8,947 bases of DNA from Acidobacteriota bacterium. Lineage in GTDB: Bacteria; Acidobacteriota; Vicinamibacteria; Vicinamibacterales; UBA823. The notes under the pieces are model-generated. The model did not search any database. It had not been told where the DNA came from and saw only the letters and a program-made list of their open reading frames with translations. The translations under genes and the position numbers were made by a program. Below, in pieces: positions 1 to 7,390 of this stretch; positions within the stretch are counted from its first letter, which is position 1, and each line of letters begins with the position of its first letter. The stretch is from assembly GCA_003509065.1 (NCBI GenBank), contig DODG01000188.1:1-8947 (forward strand), in the 5' to 3' direction.

Positions 1-1
1 A

Positions 2-283
2 GACGGGTTGCAGATTTTCAGCCTGATGGACCCAGAGAACCCGGTTACCGTGGGATACTACGATACCTACACCGGCCCACCGAATAAGATTCGATATTCA
101 CAGTTCAACGGCGCCTTCGGGGTGGACGTTCGGAACGCTGACGGATTAATTATCGTCAGCGACATGACAACAGGTTTTTGGACTTTCCGTATGGAAGGGT
201 TTTCTGGTTGGAACGGTGAGGATTGGGGTATGCCGAATATCTCAAGCGCGCAGGACTGGGAGTCAGTGCCTGGTCAGAACTGA
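2..283 (+). CDS. LVIVD-repeat protein, C-terminal part (5' end outside window)
   Basis: The frame is open from the left edge, and the last 93 residues are visible before a TGA stop. The fragment starts with DGLQIFSLMDPENPVTVG, which has the form of an LVIVD repeat: a short beta-strand followed by a 'D..P.NP..vG.y' turn. It continues with a GAFGVDVRNADGLIIVSD stretch and TGFWTFRMEG, which resemble the last blade of LVIVD or choice-of-anchor-B proteins ('..G..ivvSD...Gfw..r'). Such proteins are secreted or surface-attached, are predicted to fold as beta-propellers, and have mostly unknown ligands. The tail (about residues 70-93) is Trp/Gly/Asn-rich and lacks an obvious sorting signal. A TTG at position 8 is not a credible start, because the repeat pattern already runs through it. 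The next gene begins 27 bp downstream in the same direction, so this is probably the upstream member of the oxidase operon. The family call is from pattern recognition only. Confidence 0.7.
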   Translation, partial: DGLQIFSLMDPENPVTVGYYDTYTGPPNKIRYSQFNGAFGVDVRNADGLIIVSDMTTGFWTFRMEGFSGWNGEDWGMPNISSAQDWESVPGQN

Positions 284-301
284 GTTGTTGAAGGAAAAAA
301 T

Positions 302-305
302 AGGT
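302..305 (+). promoter_or_regulatory. Weak ribosome binding site for the orphan gene
   Basis: AGGT lies five bases before the ATG at 311. A second purine-rich patch (AAGGA, 291-295) is 15 bases away and too distant to favour either 311 or the alternative ATG at 317. The spacing favours 311. Confidence 0.4.
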
Positions 306-310
306 ACACA

Positions 311-901
311 ATGATCATGGTCCGTCACGCGCTATTCGGTTTGGGATTGCTGGTGGTTTTCACTAGTCCAACCAAGAGTGCAGTCGTCCCCGCCAACATA
401 CCATCATCGCCAAATGTATTGATCCCATGCTCTGCAGTGATCACGGCACCCCTTGCAGTGTCAGACTATTTCGCGATCGAGATGGTCCCTACTAAGCGCG
501 TCCCTGGTACGGGGTTAGCAACTGGTAAAGGTTCCGTAAGGTTCGCCCGCTCTCCGTTTGGTGTTGCCGTATCTACACGGGGTAGTTATGTCTATGATCT
601 TTCTCTTTCTATCGACCGAATAAAACCACCACGGTCAGGCGTCTACACCGCTTGGGCATCCTCGCCTAATCTTGATGAAATCGTTCGACTTGGCGTGTTG
701 GATGCTGACACAGTCACGTCCGGTCGTGTCGATTGGAACAAATTCCTAGTTCTTGTCACACTCGAACCAAGCACCGAGGTCACGAACCGCTGGCTTGGGC
801 CTGTGGTCATGCGTGGAATGTCGCGCAGCGGCATGATGCACACACTTGCCGGCCACGGCCCGTACGAGAACGAGCCGTGCCTAAAATACGGCTTCAAGTG
901 A
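311..901 (+). CDS. Secreted orphan protein with RskA-like beta domain
   Basis: This is a 196-residue protein with a short N-terminal signal peptide. A basic start (MIMVRH) is followed by a hydrophobic run to about residue 19, with likely cleavage near residues 24-28 (VPA/N is the better site). I do not recognise it as a named family. Residues about 75-170 follow the order seen in the extracellular part of RskA-type anti-sigma factors: beta-strands, 'YTAWASSP', 'RLGVLDAD', then 'VLVTLEPS' and 'LGPVVMRG'. Unlike RskA, it has no N-terminal zinc-binding anti-sigma domain and no later transmembrane helix. Two cysteines, C40 and C190, could form a disulfide outside the cytoplasm. The tail is Met/His-rich (GMSRSGMMHTLAGHGPYE). 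The start at 311 has a modest AGGT five bases upstream; an in-frame ATG at 317 is possible. Its TGA overlaps the GTG start of the multicopper oxidase, so the two are probably translated together and may act together in the periplasm or outside the cell. Confidence 0.72.
   Translation: MIMVRHALFGLGLLVVFTSPTKSAVVPANIPSSPNVLIPCSAVITAPLAVSDYFAIEMVPTKRVPGTGLATGKGSVRFARSPFGVAVSTRGSYVYDLSLSIDRIKPPRSGVYTAWASSPNLDEIVRLGVLDADTVTSGRVDWNKFLVLVTLEPSTEVTNRWLGPVVMRGMSRSGMMHTLAGHGPYENEPCLKYGFK
898..901 (+). promoter_or_regulatory. GTGA stop/start overlap (translational coupling)
   Basis: The GTG start of the oxidase (898-900) shares two bases with the TGA stop of the orphan gene (899-901). No good Shine-Dalgarno sequence lies just before it, so reinitiation by ribosomes finishing the upstream gene is the likely way the oxidase is translated. 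This decides the oxidase start. Confidence 0.7.
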
Positions 902-2715
902 TCAAAGCGTCTACCAAAAGGTGGAGTGAAGGGTCTGCCACCATATCCACCAACCATTTACTGCAAGTCTTGTTCGCTATTCTAATTGGATTGTGTATCA
1001 CGACAGTCCCTCTCGTATCAGCTCAAACACAGGGCAGCGAGCAAACCTCCACCCGCCCAATGCCAAATCAAATGCCTCATCATATGGGGATGAACGCGAC
1101 AGATGTGATTGGTGACGGCAACGTTTCCTGGCGCATGCCACCGATGGATGCTCCAATGCCTCCGCTACCAGGAATAGAAACTGCTGTACCGATTGTCGGA
1201 CCGTTTCTCGCCATGCACGATATGGATCCGAGTCACTTCGCGGAAGCAGTGCCAAGTAAAATCGTCGAGATGAAGGACGGCGACATATTCAACCTAAGCG
1301 CATCACTCGTCCGTCGTACGATTAACGACAAGACACTGCTCATGTATGGGTACAACGGGCAATATCCAGGCCCGCTCATTAAAGCCGAGCGCGGGTCAAC
1401 CATAGTAGTGAACTTCACCAATAATATTGACCTTCCAACCACCGTGCATTGGCACGGACTCAGATTAGACAACCGCTTCGATGGTGTAGCCAATGTAACG
1501 CAACCAGCTGTGGCACAGGGCAAGTCGTTCACTTACGAACTCTTTTTTCGCGACACAGGAATCTATTGGTATCACCCTCATATGCGTGAGGATATCCAAC
1601 AGGATCTCGGTTTATACGGCAACATGCTCGTCACACCGCCTGACCCAAATTACTACGGGTCCGTAAATCGCGAAGAAATACTAATCCTCGATGACATCCT
1701 CATGGACGAACAAGGTTTGATCCCTTGGGGCTATGAATCTCCAAGCCATGCCTTGATGGGTCGCTTTGGAAACGTAATGCTCGTGAACGGTGCCACTGAC
1801 TACCGCCTGCATGTTAACCGAGGTGAGGTCGTGCGCTTCTACCTTACGAATGTCGCCAACTCACGTACGTTCAACATTGTGTTCGGTAATGCCCCCGTTA
1901 AGATCGTGGCCTCCGATATTAGCAAGTTTGAGCGCGAAGAGTGGGTGACCAGTGTTGTTATCGCCCCCGCAGAGCGTTATGTGGTTGAGGTTCGATTCGA
2001 CCAAGTTGGGGAGATCAAACTAACCAACGCAATACAAGCCATTGATGACTTTATGGGAGAATTCTACGATCAGATTCTTGACCTCGGGACGGTCATCGTG
2101 AGTGACAGGCCGGTAGTGAAGAACCTCGGGAAAGATTTCGAAATACTGCGTGAGCATAATGACGTCATCGAAAACATTAATTTGTACCGCGATGCATTTA
2201 ACCGACCTGCGGATCGACAACTTGAGTTAACCCTCAGACTAACCAACCTCCCCCTGCCTATAATGCGATCATTGGAATTTGAGGCGGGGCTGTACTCGCC
2301 GCCACTTGAATGGAACGACGCAATGCCAATGATGAACTGGTTGTCGACGGCGGACCAAGTGGAATGGATCTTACGCGAGCCCGATACGGGCCATGAAAAC
2401 ATGGAGATCGACTGGCGTTTCACGGTTGGTGATGTTGTTAAAATTAGGATTTTTAATGACCCAGAAACGCTTCATCCGATGAATCACCCAATCCACCTGC
2501 ATGGTCAGCGGTACCTGGTGCTTTCTATCGACGATGTCCCCAATAATAATTTGGTTTGGAAAGACACTGCAATTGTGCCGTCTGGTTCAACAGTGGATAT
2601 CCTGGCTGATATGACTAATCCAGGCAAATGGATGTTGCACTGTCACATTGCTGAGCATCTCCAAGCCGGCATGATGACGATGTTCACCGTGAGCGACACT
2701 TCCTCAAGTCAGTAA
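898..2715 (+). CDS. Secreted three-domain multicopper oxidase
   Basis: A copper enzyme of 605 residues, predicted to oxidise phenolic or metal-ion substrates while reducing O2 to water outside the cytoplasm. All four copper-binding blocks are present: HWHG (184-187), HPH (226-228), HPIHLHG (530-536) and HCHIAEHLQAGM (581-592). They supply H184 and H533 (type 2), H186, H226, H228, H535, H581 and H583 (type 3), and H530, C582 and H587 with axial M592 (type 1). A Met axial ligand is typical of bacterial low-potential oxidases such as CueO and CotA. The N-terminus is a basic stretch, a hydrophobic core (LLQVLFAILIGLC) and a V-S-A/Q cleavage site at about 42. Residues 55-90 form a Met/Pro/His-rich linker before the first cupredoxin domain. 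I chose GTG 898 because it overlaps the upstream stop (GTGA) and places the signal peptide properly; the frame is open back to 733, but that stretch reads as a shadow of the upstream gene. The natural substrate is unknown. Confidence 0.93.
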   Translation: MIKASTKRWSEGSATISTNHLLQVLFAILIGLCITTVPLVSAQTQGSEQTSTRPMPNQMPHHMGMNATDVIGDGNVSWRMPPMDAPMPPLPGIETAVPIVGPFLAMHDMDPSHFAEAVPSKIVEMKDGDIFNLSASLVRRTINDKTLLMYGYNGQYPGPLIKAERGSTIVVNFTNNIDLPTTVHWHGLRLDNRFDGVANVTQPAVAQGKSFTYELFFRDTGIYWYHPHMREDIQQDLGLYGNMLVTPPDPNYYGSVNREEILILDDILMDEQGLIPWGYESPSHALMGRFGNVMLVNGATDYRLHVNRGEVVRFYLTNVANSRTFNIVFGNAPVKIVASDISKFEREEWVTSVVIAPAERYVVEVRFDQVGEIKLTNAIQAIDDFMGEFYDQILDLGTVIVSDRPVVKNLGKDFEILREHNDVIENINLYRDAFNRPADRQLELTLRLTNLPLPIMRSLEFEAGLYSPPLEWNDAMPMMNWLSTADQVEWILREPDTGHENMEIDWRFTVGDVVKIRIFNDPETLHPMNHPIHLHGQRYLVLSIDDVPNNNLVWKDTAIVPSGSTVDILADMTNPGKWMLHCHIAEHLQAGMMTMFTVSDTSSSQ

Positions 2716-2743
2716 ATATTAAAGACGTCACTGATGTGAGCTT

Positions 2744-4150
2744 GTGGGATTTATGCTTGACACCAAGTCTGAGGCACAATCCTTAAGACCGGCCTTCCAA
2801 CTCATTGACTATGCTCGATTCGTTATTCCGTCAGTGATTGGTGTGACGGCCTTGCTGCTCCCGATCCCGTTCCGCGACTCCATCAATATTGGAATGGGAA
2901 TTCTCTCAACGCTCATCCAAGAAACACTTGACGCAAGTCTCCCACTTCTCGCAACAGTGGTCATCTTTATCTCAATGCTAGTGACGGTGGTCATGCAAGC
3001 AATGGCCAAGCGAGTTGGCTTTTCGACGATCATAAGCCAATTTGCTAAACGGCCAGTGTGGTCTCTGTTTGTAGTCGGTCGAGTAGCGCTGGTAAGCCGT
3101 ATAACAGCGGCACTCGCCTCTGGAGCGGTTCTGTTGCAGATTGGACCAGCGTGGCTAGTTTCAGATACCACGGGCGGTGTCATTCTAAATAATCTGATTC
3201 CGGTGTTATTGGTTATTTTCTTTATTGCACCATTTTTACTACCGCTTCTTACCGACTTTGGATTAATGGAGCTTGTTGGTACGTTGCTGCGTAAGATTTT
3301 CAGACCGCTTTTTAGACTTCCAGGTCGCGCTGCTATCGATGCACTCGCATCGTGGATGGGAGCAGCACCAGTAGGCGTCGTTATTACAACGCAACAGTAT
3401 GAGCAGGGGTACTATACAGATCGTGAAGCCGCAACGATTGCAACAACATTTTCTGTGGTATCGGTAGCGTTCGCTTTTGTCATAATTGAATTCATCGGGC
3501 TGGTGCATCTTTTCCTTCCCTATTACGGCACTGTGCTAGTCGCAGGAGCGATGGCGGCGATTATTATGCCGCGCATTCCACCGCTCTCTCGCAAAAGCGA
3601 CAACTACTACGCACCAATAGGAAAACAACTCGCTGAGGAATCACCAAGGACCAGAAGCCTCCTGTCCTGGGGTCTCGAATTAGCGATCTTGCGCGCGCGT
3701 CGCGCACCTGCTTGGCCGGTCATCTTACGCCGCGCATGGATTAATGTTCTCGACATCTGGTTCACATTACTCCCGCTCATCATGACGATCGGCACGCTCG
3801 CGCTAGTGTTGGCCGAACACACGCCCATCTTTCGCTGGGCCGCTCTACCATTTGTTCCATTTCTAGAACTGCTTGGCGTTCCTGACGCCAGCGCAGCAGC
3901 CACAGCCTTACTCGTAGGCTTTGCTGATCAATTTCTGCCAGCCATCCTTGGTCAGTCAATTGTGAGCGAGCACACCCGATTTGTAATTGCGTGCGCATCG
4001 GTGACACAACTCGTCTATATTTCTGAAGTTGGTGCGCTGATTCTGAATTCAAAGATTCCCGTCACACTTGGCGAACTGTTTTTAATTTTCCTACTCCGAA
4101 CCATTATTACAGTGCCAGTGATTGCACTAGTCGCACACCTGTTGTTCTGA
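2744..4150 (+). CDS. YjiH-family membrane protein with Gate domain
   Basis: A multipass inner-membrane protein of 468 residues, about the usual YjiH length. Hydrophobic segments are visible near residues 25-42, 67-85, 107-131, 146-168, 232-258, 262-276, 338-358, 412-434 and 443-466. The central cytoplasmic-looking stretch is characteristic of YjiH: LLTDFGLMELVG (169-179), RPLFRLPGRAAIDALASWMG (187-206), APVGV (208-212), then QQYEQGYYTDREAATIATTF (217-236) and AAIIMPRIPPLSRK (271-284). The Gate domain is shared with nucleoside transporters, spore-maturation proteins and the core of the FeoB iron transporter; the substrate of YjiH proteins is not established. The start is uncertain: GTG 2744 has GAG four bases upstream, and ATG 2753 has GGGA three bases upstream. 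The gene follows the oxidase by 28 bp and is probably co-transcribed, which hints at transport of something linked to the oxidase reaction; that is inference only. Confidence 0.88.
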   Translation: MGFMLDTKSEAQSLRPAFQLIDYARFVIPSVIGVTALLLPIPFRDSINIGMGILSTLIQETLDASLPLLATVVIFISMLVTVVMQAMAKRVGFSTIISQFAKRPVWSLFVVGRVALVSRITAALASGAVLLQIGPAWLVSDTTGGVILNNLIPVLLVIFFIAPFLLPLLTDFGLMELVGTLLRKIFRPLFRLPGRAAIDALASWMGAAPVGVVITTQQYEQGYYTDREAATIATTFSVVSVAFAFVIIEFIGLVHLFLPYYGTVLVAGAMAAIIMPRIPPLSRKSDNYYAPIGKQLAEESPRTRSLLSWGLELAILRARRAPAWPVILRRAWINVLDIWFTLLPLIMTIGTLALVLAEHTPIFRWAALPFVPFLELLGVPDASAAATALLVGFADQFLPAILGQSIVSEHTRFVIACASVTQLVYISEVGALILNSKIPVTLGELFLIFLLRTIITVPVIALVAHLLF

Positions 4151-4169
4151 AAGGCGGCTGTTGATTCTT
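4151..4169. other. 19-bp convergent junction without visible terminator
   Basis: The stop codons of the YjiH-family gene (plus) and the first sulfatase (minus) are separated by only 19 bases. I see no GC-rich hairpin followed by a T-run for either direction, so the two transcripts probably overlap at their 3' ends or end by a factor-dependent mechanism. Confidence 0.5.
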
Positions 4170-5642
4170 TTATGAAGGAGGGGTCACCCTGCCAGGCGGC
4201 CTAACATTGCGACCCTCACGTCCAGTGAGAGCATCTCCGAGGTCGTCTCGGGCCTGCTCAATTAGTGCCATGAGCCTCGTGACCACTTCGGGATTATCGT
4301 GGGCCAAGTTAGTTGTTTCACCAACGTCGTTTTCCACATCGAAAAGCGATAAGCCAATCTTGCCCTGCGCGTAAGTCCCCTGAAAAGCTTGGGTCGCCAA
4401 CTTACCACCCTCAGCGGTACGATAACTATGCGGCACGTGTAGTTTCCAACGTCCCGATCGGACCGCATGCAATTGATCTGGCCAGTAATAGAAAAACGCG
4501 TCGTGGGGAGTGACAGCCCCTGGTCTCCCAGCCATAAGTGGCCATATATCCTTCCCGTCGAGTATTCGGTCACGGGGAAGCTCGGCACCTACTAGGCCAG
4601 CAATCGTCGGAAATAGATCCATCGCAGTAACAAGTTCCTCAACGACCAAGCTGGGTGGAATATGCCTTGGCCAACGCATGATTGCTGGTACGCGCTGACC
4701 GCCCTCGAACGTAGTGCCTTTTCCCTCGCGAAGACGTCCGGCCGAACCGCTATGCGAGCCTTTGATTAGCCAAGGACCATTGTCAGACGTGAAGACGACA
4801 AGCGTCTGTTGATCAATTTCAAGGCGTTCCAGTGCTGCTAAAACCTCACCAACTGACCAATCGAGTTCCATAATCACGTCACCATAAAGACCACGGGTCG
4901 AGGCACCTGCGAATCGCTCAGACACAAATAACGGGAGATGAGGCATCGAGTGAGGTAAATATAAAAAGAACGGGTGCTCCGCATTACGCTCAATAAAATC
5001 AACTGCGCGTTCTGTGTAACGTCGGGTCAGTTGCGACTGATCTGGCTCGAGCTCAACGACCTCTGATTGTTCGATCAATGGCAATGGTGGCCATCGTCGC
5101 GCTGGCGGGTTAGGGTTTTTCAGTGGATCAGGCGTCATATCATTCGAGTACGGCAGACCAAAGTACTCATCAAATCCCTGGGCTAAAGGTAAATGCTCAG
5201 GATGGTCACCCAAGTGCCACTTGCCAACGGCTGCTGTAGCATATCCAAGTGGTTTCAATAGATCAGCGATCGTGATTTCATCAGGGTGAAGCCCGACGTC
5301 CTCTTGAGGTGACAACACCCGTGGCATGCTGACACGTTGCGGATATGACCCTGTGAGTAATGCGGCTCGAGACGGAGAACAGCCAGACGACGCCACATAA
5401 AAACTCGTGAATGTCGCCCCTTCAGCAGCCATGCGATCGAGGTGTGGCGTTTCAAATCCCTCAGCACCAAAGCGACCAATGTCCGCATAGCCCTGGTCAT
5501 CGGTAAAGATGATTATGATATTTGGAGGACGATCGGTCAGCAGGGAATCAGGTGTCTGGGTTTGACAACCCAGGAGCATGGGAAGTAAACCCGCAACCAG
5601 ATAGTAACCCCAGTCAAAACGCCGCCAGTGAATCTGAGGCAT
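4170..5642 (-). CDS. Lipoprotein type I sulfatase, arylsulfatase A-like (CSPSR)
   Basis: A 490-residue sulfatase that should hydrolyse sulfate esters outside the cytoplasm. A basic N-terminus leads to a lipobox LLG-C with C26, so the enzyme is probably lipid-anchored; Gln at the next position does not signal inner-membrane retention under the E. coli rule. The alpha/beta core begins with IIIIFTDDQG (metal ligands D48, D49). The formylglycine motif is C88-S-P-S-R92, followed by LLTGSYPQR. Other active-site elements are GKWHLG (K141, H143), H231 in LPHSMPH, the metal pair D286-N287 in SDNG, and K308 in GKGTTFEGG. The C-terminal subdomain carries VRSGRWKLHVP and LFDVENDVGETTNLA. Layout and length fit arylsulfatase A/GALNS-like enzymes; the exact substrate cannot be read. 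ATG 5642 overlaps the TAA of the upstream sulfatase by one base, and no close Shine-Dalgarno is seen, so translation is probably coupled. C88 must be converted to formylglycine by an enzyme encoded elsewhere. Confidence 0.93.
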   Translation of the reverse strand: MPQIHWRRFDWGYYLVAGLLPMLLGCQTQTPDSLLTDRPPNIIIIFTDDQGYADIGRFGAEGFETPHLDRMAAEGATFTSFYVASSGCSPSRAALLTGSYPQRVSMPRVLSPQEDVGLHPDEITIADLLKPLGYATAAVGKWHLGDHPEHLPLAQGFDEYFGLPYSNDMTPDPLKNPNPPARRWPPLPLIEQSEVVELEPDQSQLTRRYTERAVDFIERNAEHPFFLYLPHSMPHLPLFVSERFAGASTRGLYGDVIMELDWSVGEVLAALERLEIDQQTLVVFTSDNGPWLIKGSHSGSAGRLREGKGTTFEGGQRVPAIMRWPRHIPPSLVVEELVTAMDLFPTIAGLVGAELPRDRILDGKDIWPLMAGRPGAVTPHDAFFYYWPDQLHAVRSGRWKLHVPHSYRTAEGGKLATQAFQGTYAQGKIGLSLFDVENDVGETTNLAHDNPEVVTRLMALIEQARDDLGDALTGREGRNVRPPGRVTPPS

Positions 5643-5644
5643 TA
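5640..5644 (-). promoter_or_regulatory. TAATG stop/start overlap between two sulfatases
   Basis: On the minus strand the TAA stop of the upstream sulfatase (5644-5642) and the ATG of the downstream one (5642-5640) share a single base. The nearest GGAG is about 20 bases before the ATG, too far for normal initiation, which points to coupled translation. Confidence 0.65.
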
Positions 5645-7192
5645 CGGTGAGGGAACCTGCAGCTCCATTTTCAAACGAACTAACTCTTCGAGCAATGCCT
5701 GTTGTACTGCAGTGTGCGCTGACGTGCCATAAACACTACGTATTTCATTTGGATCTGCCATTAAATCGTACATTTCCCATTCGTCAGTCTCATAGAAATG
5801 TATCAACTTATGGGTAGGTGTCCGGACACCCTCATGTGGAACAACGTTATGTATGCCCTTTTCATAATAGTGATAGTAGAAACTCGTTCGCCAATCCTCG
5901 ACTGTCGTGCCTTCAAGCAATGGAACAAGGCTGCGCCCCTGCATGTCACCAGGGACTTCAACACCTGCCATCTGGAGTAATGTTTCTGGAATATCAAGAT
6001 TTGAAACCATATCGCCGTTGACGCTGCCTGGCTTAACATGACCGGGCCACCGGACGATAAGCGGCGTCTTGAGCGACTCTTCGTACATCCATCGCTTGTC
6101 ATACCACCCGTGCTCACCTAAATAAAAACCTTGGTCAGAGCTGTAAATGACAATGGTGTTGTCAGCAAGGCCCGTCTCATCCAAGTAACGAAGGACTCGT
6201 CCGACATTGTCATCAACCGATGCAATAGTCCGCAAATAATCCTTAATATAGCGTTGGTATTTCCAACGAACCAAGTCGCGACCTTCGAGATTAGCAGCCT
6301 CAAATTGCGCGTTTTTGGGATCGTATATCGCATCCCAGACACGGCGTTGGGAATCGTCGAGTCGACCATAACTATCAAGCCACCACTGCATTTCCCGATT
6401 AGAATCTGTTGCACCAGTCGGTGGTCCAAGCTTCAGGTCGTATCTGTCGATTAGGTGACGTCCTATCTCCATCTCCTGAAGTCGTGCCGGACTGGCCCGA
6501 TTAGCATAGTCATCAAAGAGCGTCGGTGGCTCCCAGAGTGTCATACCGTCATAGAGTGTGAGGTGCTCTGGGCCAGGCATCCAGTTCCGGTGAGGCGCCT
6601 TATGCTGATACATGACCATGAACGGGCGGTCAGGATCCCTTGTATCCTGGAGCCATTCCAACGTGAGATCTGTAATGATATCGGTGACGTACCCGTGATG
6701 CTGACGCTCATCACCTGCGATTCGCATATCAGGGTTGTAGTACTCGCCCTGACCAGGTAGCACCTCCCAGTAATCAAATCCGGTGGGATCGCTCTTTAAA
6801 TGCCATTTTCCAATCATTGCAGTCTGGTATCCAGCTTGCTGCAACAACTTCGGAAAGGTTTCCTGCGTTCCATCAAATATTTGGCCATTGTCACGCACGC
6901 TATTTAGGTGACTATATTTACCGGTTAGGATGACGGCCCGACTTGGTGCACAGATCGAATTGGTCACCATGGCGTTCTCGAACCGCATACCCTCACGAGC
7001 GAGTCGGTCAATATTGGGGGTGTGATTAATCTTGGAACCGTAGGCGCTAATCGCTTGGTAAGCATGGTCATCCGTAAAAATAAAAACAATGTTTGGACGA
7101 GCCGATTCCTGCGCAACTACCATCGCCGGCCACAATGTCATTACAAATATGGCTATCGCCAGTGTCTGTCCCAAACGTTGAATGCCGCCCAT
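5642..7192 (-). CDS. Secreted type I sulfatase (CAPSR), possibly N-acetylglucosamine-6-sulfatase-like
   Basis: A 516-residue exported sulfatase. The signal peptide is MGGIQR, then a hydrophobic run, then V-V-A/Q cleavage near residue 27; there is no lipobox, so it should be soluble. The core starts with [11 protein letters not shown] (D41, D42). The formylglycine site is C81-A-P-S-R85, followed by LTGKYSHLN. Active-site elements are GKWHLK (K129, H131), H197 in QHKAPH, D353-Q354 in [12 protein letters not shown] and K366 in DKRWMYEES. The Gln in place of the usual Asn in the second metal pair, and the [14 protein letters not shown] block, are typical of the group that contains N-acetylglucosamine-6-sulfatases and mucin-desulfating sulfatases; the substrate call is tentative. 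The C-terminal region (residues about 435-495) ends in [16 protein letters not shown], a DUF4976-type tail. I chose ATG 7192 because GGAGGAG lies nine bases upstream and a normal signal peptide follows; the frame stays open to 7264. It is the first gene of a two-sulfatase operon. Confidence 0.93.
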   Translation of the reverse strand: MGGIQRLGQTLAIAIFVMTLWPAMVVAQESARPNIVFIFTDDHAYQAISAYGSKINHTPNIDRLAREGMRFENAMVTNSICAPSRAVILTGKYSHLNSVRDNGQIFDGTQETFPKLLQQAGYQTAMIGKWHLKSDPTGFDYWEVLPGQGEYYNPDMRIAGDERQHHGYVTDIITDLTLEWLQDTRDPDRPFMVMYQHKAPHRNWMPGPEHLTLYDGMTLWEPPTLFDDYANRASPARLQEMEIGRHLIDRYDLKLGPPTGATDSNREMQWWLDSYGRLDDSQRRVWDAIYDPKNAQFEAANLEGRDLVRWKYQRYIKDYLRTIASVDDNVGRVLRYLDETGLADNTIVIYSSDQGFYLGEHGWYDKRWMYEESLKTPLIVRWPGHVKPGSVNGDMVSNLDIPETLLQMAGVEVPGDMQGRSLVPLLEGTTVEDWRTSFYYHYYEKGIHNVVPHEGVRTPTHKLIHFYETDEWEMYDLMADPNEIRSVYGTSAHTAVQQALLEELVRLKMELQVPSP

Positions 7193-7201
7193 AGCGATCT
7201 T

Positions 7202-7208
7202 CTCCTCC
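7202..7208 (-). promoter_or_regulatory. Strong Shine-Dalgarno (GGAGGAG) deciding the sulfatase start
   Basis: GGAGGAG on the minus strand ends nine bases before ATG 7192. It sits directly after an in-frame ATG at 7210, so that upstream ATG would be covered by the ribosome-binding site and is unlikely to be the main start. Confidence 0.75.
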
Positions 7209-7380
7209 ATGAATGTCAGGCTCCTATTTTCTGGTGAAGCAGCACAACTTACCACGATGTCCACAAAAGTCAGGTGTTGCCGTAAATGAAGGTCAACTCC
7301 AGTCTCATCGAGTAGCCTAGCAAACGAGTATATTCTTAGATAGTAGGTGGGTGTAGTATCACTGTTCTGATGGAATTCAT

Positions 7381-7384
7381 AGGA
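7381..7384 (+). promoter_or_regulatory. Shine-Dalgarno (AGGA) deciding the third sulfatase start
   Basis: AGGA lies six bases before ATG 7391. The earlier in-frame ATG at 7370 has no purine-rich sequence at a suitable distance. Confidence 0.65.
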
Positions 7385-7390
7385 ACAAAG

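Larger units (their letters stand above)
7193..7390. promoter_or_regulatory. Divergent intergenic region between sulfatase units
   Basis: About 198 bp separate the chosen starts of the minus-strand sulfatase operon and the plus-strand sulfatase, so promoters for both must lie here or overlap. Possible -10 elements are TATATT on plus (7329-7334) and TATACT on minus, reading through the same AT-rich patch. Neither has a convincing -35 at 16-18 bases, so they are weak candidates. I found no clear long inverted repeat that would mark an operator. The position suggests shared control of all three sulfatases. Confidence 0.45.

Noticed and set aside
311..901. Orphan gene as a true anti-sigma factor
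   Set aside because: It lacks a cytoplasmic sigma-binding domain and a transmembrane helix after the leader, and no sigma factor gene is adjacent.
643..957. Minus-strand open frame of about 100 codons opposite the orphan gene
   Set aside because: It lies across two well-supported plus-strand genes, its protein resembles nothing I recognise and it has no start context; it is a shadow.
2070..2423. Minus-strand open frame inside the multicopper oxidase
   Set aside because: It is fully contained in a gene with clear catalytic motifs on both sides; no independent evidence.
4181..4189. GGGTCACCC hairpin-like palindrome near the convergent junction
   Set aside because: The loop would be a single base, there is no T-run and it lies within sulfatase codons; it is not a credible terminator.
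4170..7192. Adjacent sulfatases as a tandem duplication
   Set aside because: Only family-wide active-site motifs are shared; the signature, second metal pair, mid-region and C-terminus all differ.
7193..7264. 24-residue N-terminal extension of the CAPSR sulfatase
   Set aside because: A strong GGAGGAG with correct spacing precedes ATG 7192, and the signal peptide begins there; the extension would bury it.
7329..7334. TATATT as a sigma-70 -10 box for the third sulfatase
   Set aside because: No recognisable -35 at 16-18 bases upstream; AT-rich hexamers occur by chance, so it is not listed as its own feature.
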